From: a bacterium
GTDB taxonomy: Bacteria; Bacillota; Clostridia; Oscillospirales; Oscillospiraceae
Direction: 5' to 3'
DNA length: 64,000 nt
NCBI GenBank assembly: GCA_004560375.1
Contig: SFVC01000010.1
Span: forward strand, 3,158 to 67,157
Shown: positions 63,384-64,000 of the stretch, one piece after another
How the letters are laid out: every line of letters begins with the position of its first letter
Position numbering within the stretch: the first letter of the stretch is position 1
Translations under genes and position numbers: made by a program
Notes under the pieces: model-generated
The model's database searches: none
What the model was told of the DNA's origin: nothing
What the model saw: only the letters and a program-made list of their open reading frames with translations

Positions 63384-63448
63384 CTGAGGAATGGAGGATA
63401 GAATGAAAAAGAAAAGATGTCTCTTGCAAGTGTTATAATAGACGGGTT

Positions 63449-63479
63449 TTGTTACGAAAGTTCAAGAAAGAATGTTACA
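63449..63479. promoter_or_regulatory. Pair of TGTTAC motifs near the first S-layer gene
   Basis: TTGTTACG (63449-63456) and ATGTTACA (63472-63479) match a consensus WTGTTACR. A second pair lies near the divergent gene at 63805-63823. Four copies in a 560-bp gene-free region suggest a common regulator. From 63480 to 63660 I see nothing else of note. Confidence 0.4.
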
Positions 63480-63662
63480 AAAGTGTGAAATCTTCGGGGC
63501 CGGCCGCACACCCCGTCCCGCCGCCCGTCCTCCGTCCGCCCGGACAGCGCCAGCGCCGCCCCAGGGCAAACCGATCACCTCATCGGCAGAAATGAGAGGA
63601 AGTTTCCCCCCCGCGGGCGGGGAAAAAGAGGAGATTTTGCCCTCTTGCGGCGATTTTTCGCT

Positions 63663-63691
63663 TTGACTTTGACCTCGCGCTACCTTATAAT
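63663..63691 (+). promoter_or_regulatory. Distal promoter of the second S-layer gene
   Basis: TTGACT (63663-63668), 17 bp and TATAAT (63686-63691), with TTGACC directly after the -35 (63669-63674). The same TTGACT-TTGAC arrangement recurs in the proximal promoter. Confidence 0.75.
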
Positions 63692-63804
63692 ATCATCGTA
63701 GACCGCACAGAGGGGAGGGGGGGCGGTCAAAATCGTTCCGGGCTGAAAAGTTTGCGATTTGGCTTTTTTTTCACGTTTTGCACTTTTTTATGCAACTTCG
63801 GGCT

Positions 63805-63823
63805 TTGTTACAGTTATGTTACA
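63805..63823. promoter_or_regulatory. Second pair of TGTTAC motifs
   Basis: TTGTTACA (63805-63812) and ATGTTACA (63816-63823), 11 bp apart, lie just upstream of the proximal promoter's -35. Confidence 0.4.
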
Positions 63824-63838
63824 CTTGGGCTTGGCCCA

Positions 63839-63867
63839 TTGACTTTGACGTTGACCGGCGCTATAAT
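63839..63867 (+). promoter_or_regulatory. Proximal promoter of the second S-layer gene
   Basis: TTGACT (63839-63844), 17 bp, TATAAT (63862-63867). The -35 is the first of three tandem hexamers TTGACT-TTGACG-TTGACC (63839-63856). Confidence 0.8.
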
Positions 63868-63906
63868 GCAATCAGCCTGAGGGAGGAGATCTCCGCCGCT
63901 TATGAG

Positions 63907-63921
63907 AGGATGGCCCATCCT
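63907..63921 (+). promoter_or_regulatory. Leader hairpin shared by both S-layer genes (copy B)
   Basis: The same AGGATGG-C-CCATCCT 15-mer as at 63329-63343, here on the plus strand 65 nt before the start codon. Confidence 0.7.
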
Positions 63922-63986
63922 ATCATGGGTTTTGGGCGGATTTTGCCTCTGAACGGGTCAAAATTTTGTAAGGAGGAAACAATCCA

Positions 63987-64000
63987 ATGAGAAACTTGAA
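63987..64000 (+). CDS. Second S-layer-like gene (start only; runs off window)
   Basis: ATG at 63987 encodes M-R-N-L and runs off the window after 14 bases. The start region (AAGGAGGAAACAATCC before ATGAGAAACTTGAA) is almost identical to that of the divergent S-layer gene, and both leaders share a hairpin. It is therefore probably a paralogous SLH-type surface protein. Confidence 0.65.

Overview
The window reads as chromosome of a high-GC, spore-forming, anaerobic Firmicute of the Oscillospiraceae type (Flavonifractor, Lawsonibacter and Oscillibacter relatives). This is an inference from: a Clostridia-order S10-spc-alpha ribosomal cluster with rpsD between rpsK and rpoA; spoVAD-spoVAE; Gram-positive ECF vitamin transporters; rubrerythrin; FeoAB; zinc-type S14, L33 and L36; a SAM-I riboswitch; and an SLH-domain S-layer protein. 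No rRNA, tRNA or CRISPR array was recognised. Nearly all genes share GC-rich codon use. The clear exception is an AT-richer patch at about 11.85-12.36 kb.

Layout. 0-6.4 kb (minus): an ABC exporter (partial), ybjQ, a membrane-tethered MerR regulator, then a comEA-like gene, an OmpR-type response regulator, a histidine kinase and a GerMN lipoprotein. 6.5-12.4 kb: a DacF-type carboxypeptidase, a PdxR/MocR regulator divergent from an ECF S component, a TipA-like MerR regulator, a QueT transporter with a long structured leader, and a small divergent XRE/membrane-peptide pair. 12.4-14.7 kb (minus): rpmG-secE-nusG-rplK-rplA. 15-24.2 kb: ruvX, ackA, tmcAL, pepT, a rhomboid-like zinc-ribbon protein, a membrane glycosyltransferase and feoAB. 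24.2-30.7 kb: metK under a SAM-I riboswitch, spoVAD-spoVAE, an acyl-ACP thioesterase and gdhA. 30.8-42.4 kb: an ECF sigma/anti-sigma pair, a PadR module, rubrerythrin, a heterodimeric ABC exporter in an operon with rqcH and mrnC, and proS. 42.6-58.9 kb (plus): the ribosomal cluster rpsJ to rplQ, including secY, adk, map, a KOW protein, infA and rpoA. 59-64 kb: a small accessory patch, a 1,132-residue S-layer protein, and the first codons of a second, divergent gene with the same start.

Regulation is unusually legible. Two MerR-type promoters with 19-bp spacers, an ECF promoter, a PadR operator at a promoter, a MocR operator, a SAM-I riboswitch and many bidirectional terminators can be read directly. 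Three copies of a long GC-rich inverted repeat are scattered between genes.

The strongest candidate for an undescribed system is at 58,996-59,305. A 27-codon ORF with its own promoter and good ribosome-binding site faces a strong antisense promoter. The antisense transcript ends at an intrinsic terminator whose stem overlaps the end of the small ORF. Sequences in the 5' leader of the small mRNA are complementary to sequences beyond its 3' end. This is the architecture of a type I toxin-antitoxin locus. Other items of note are the palindrome cluster upstream of spoVAD, a 148-bp insertion that appears to have split overlapping mrnC and rqcH, the structured queT leader, and duplicated regulatory elements upstream of the two S-layer genes.
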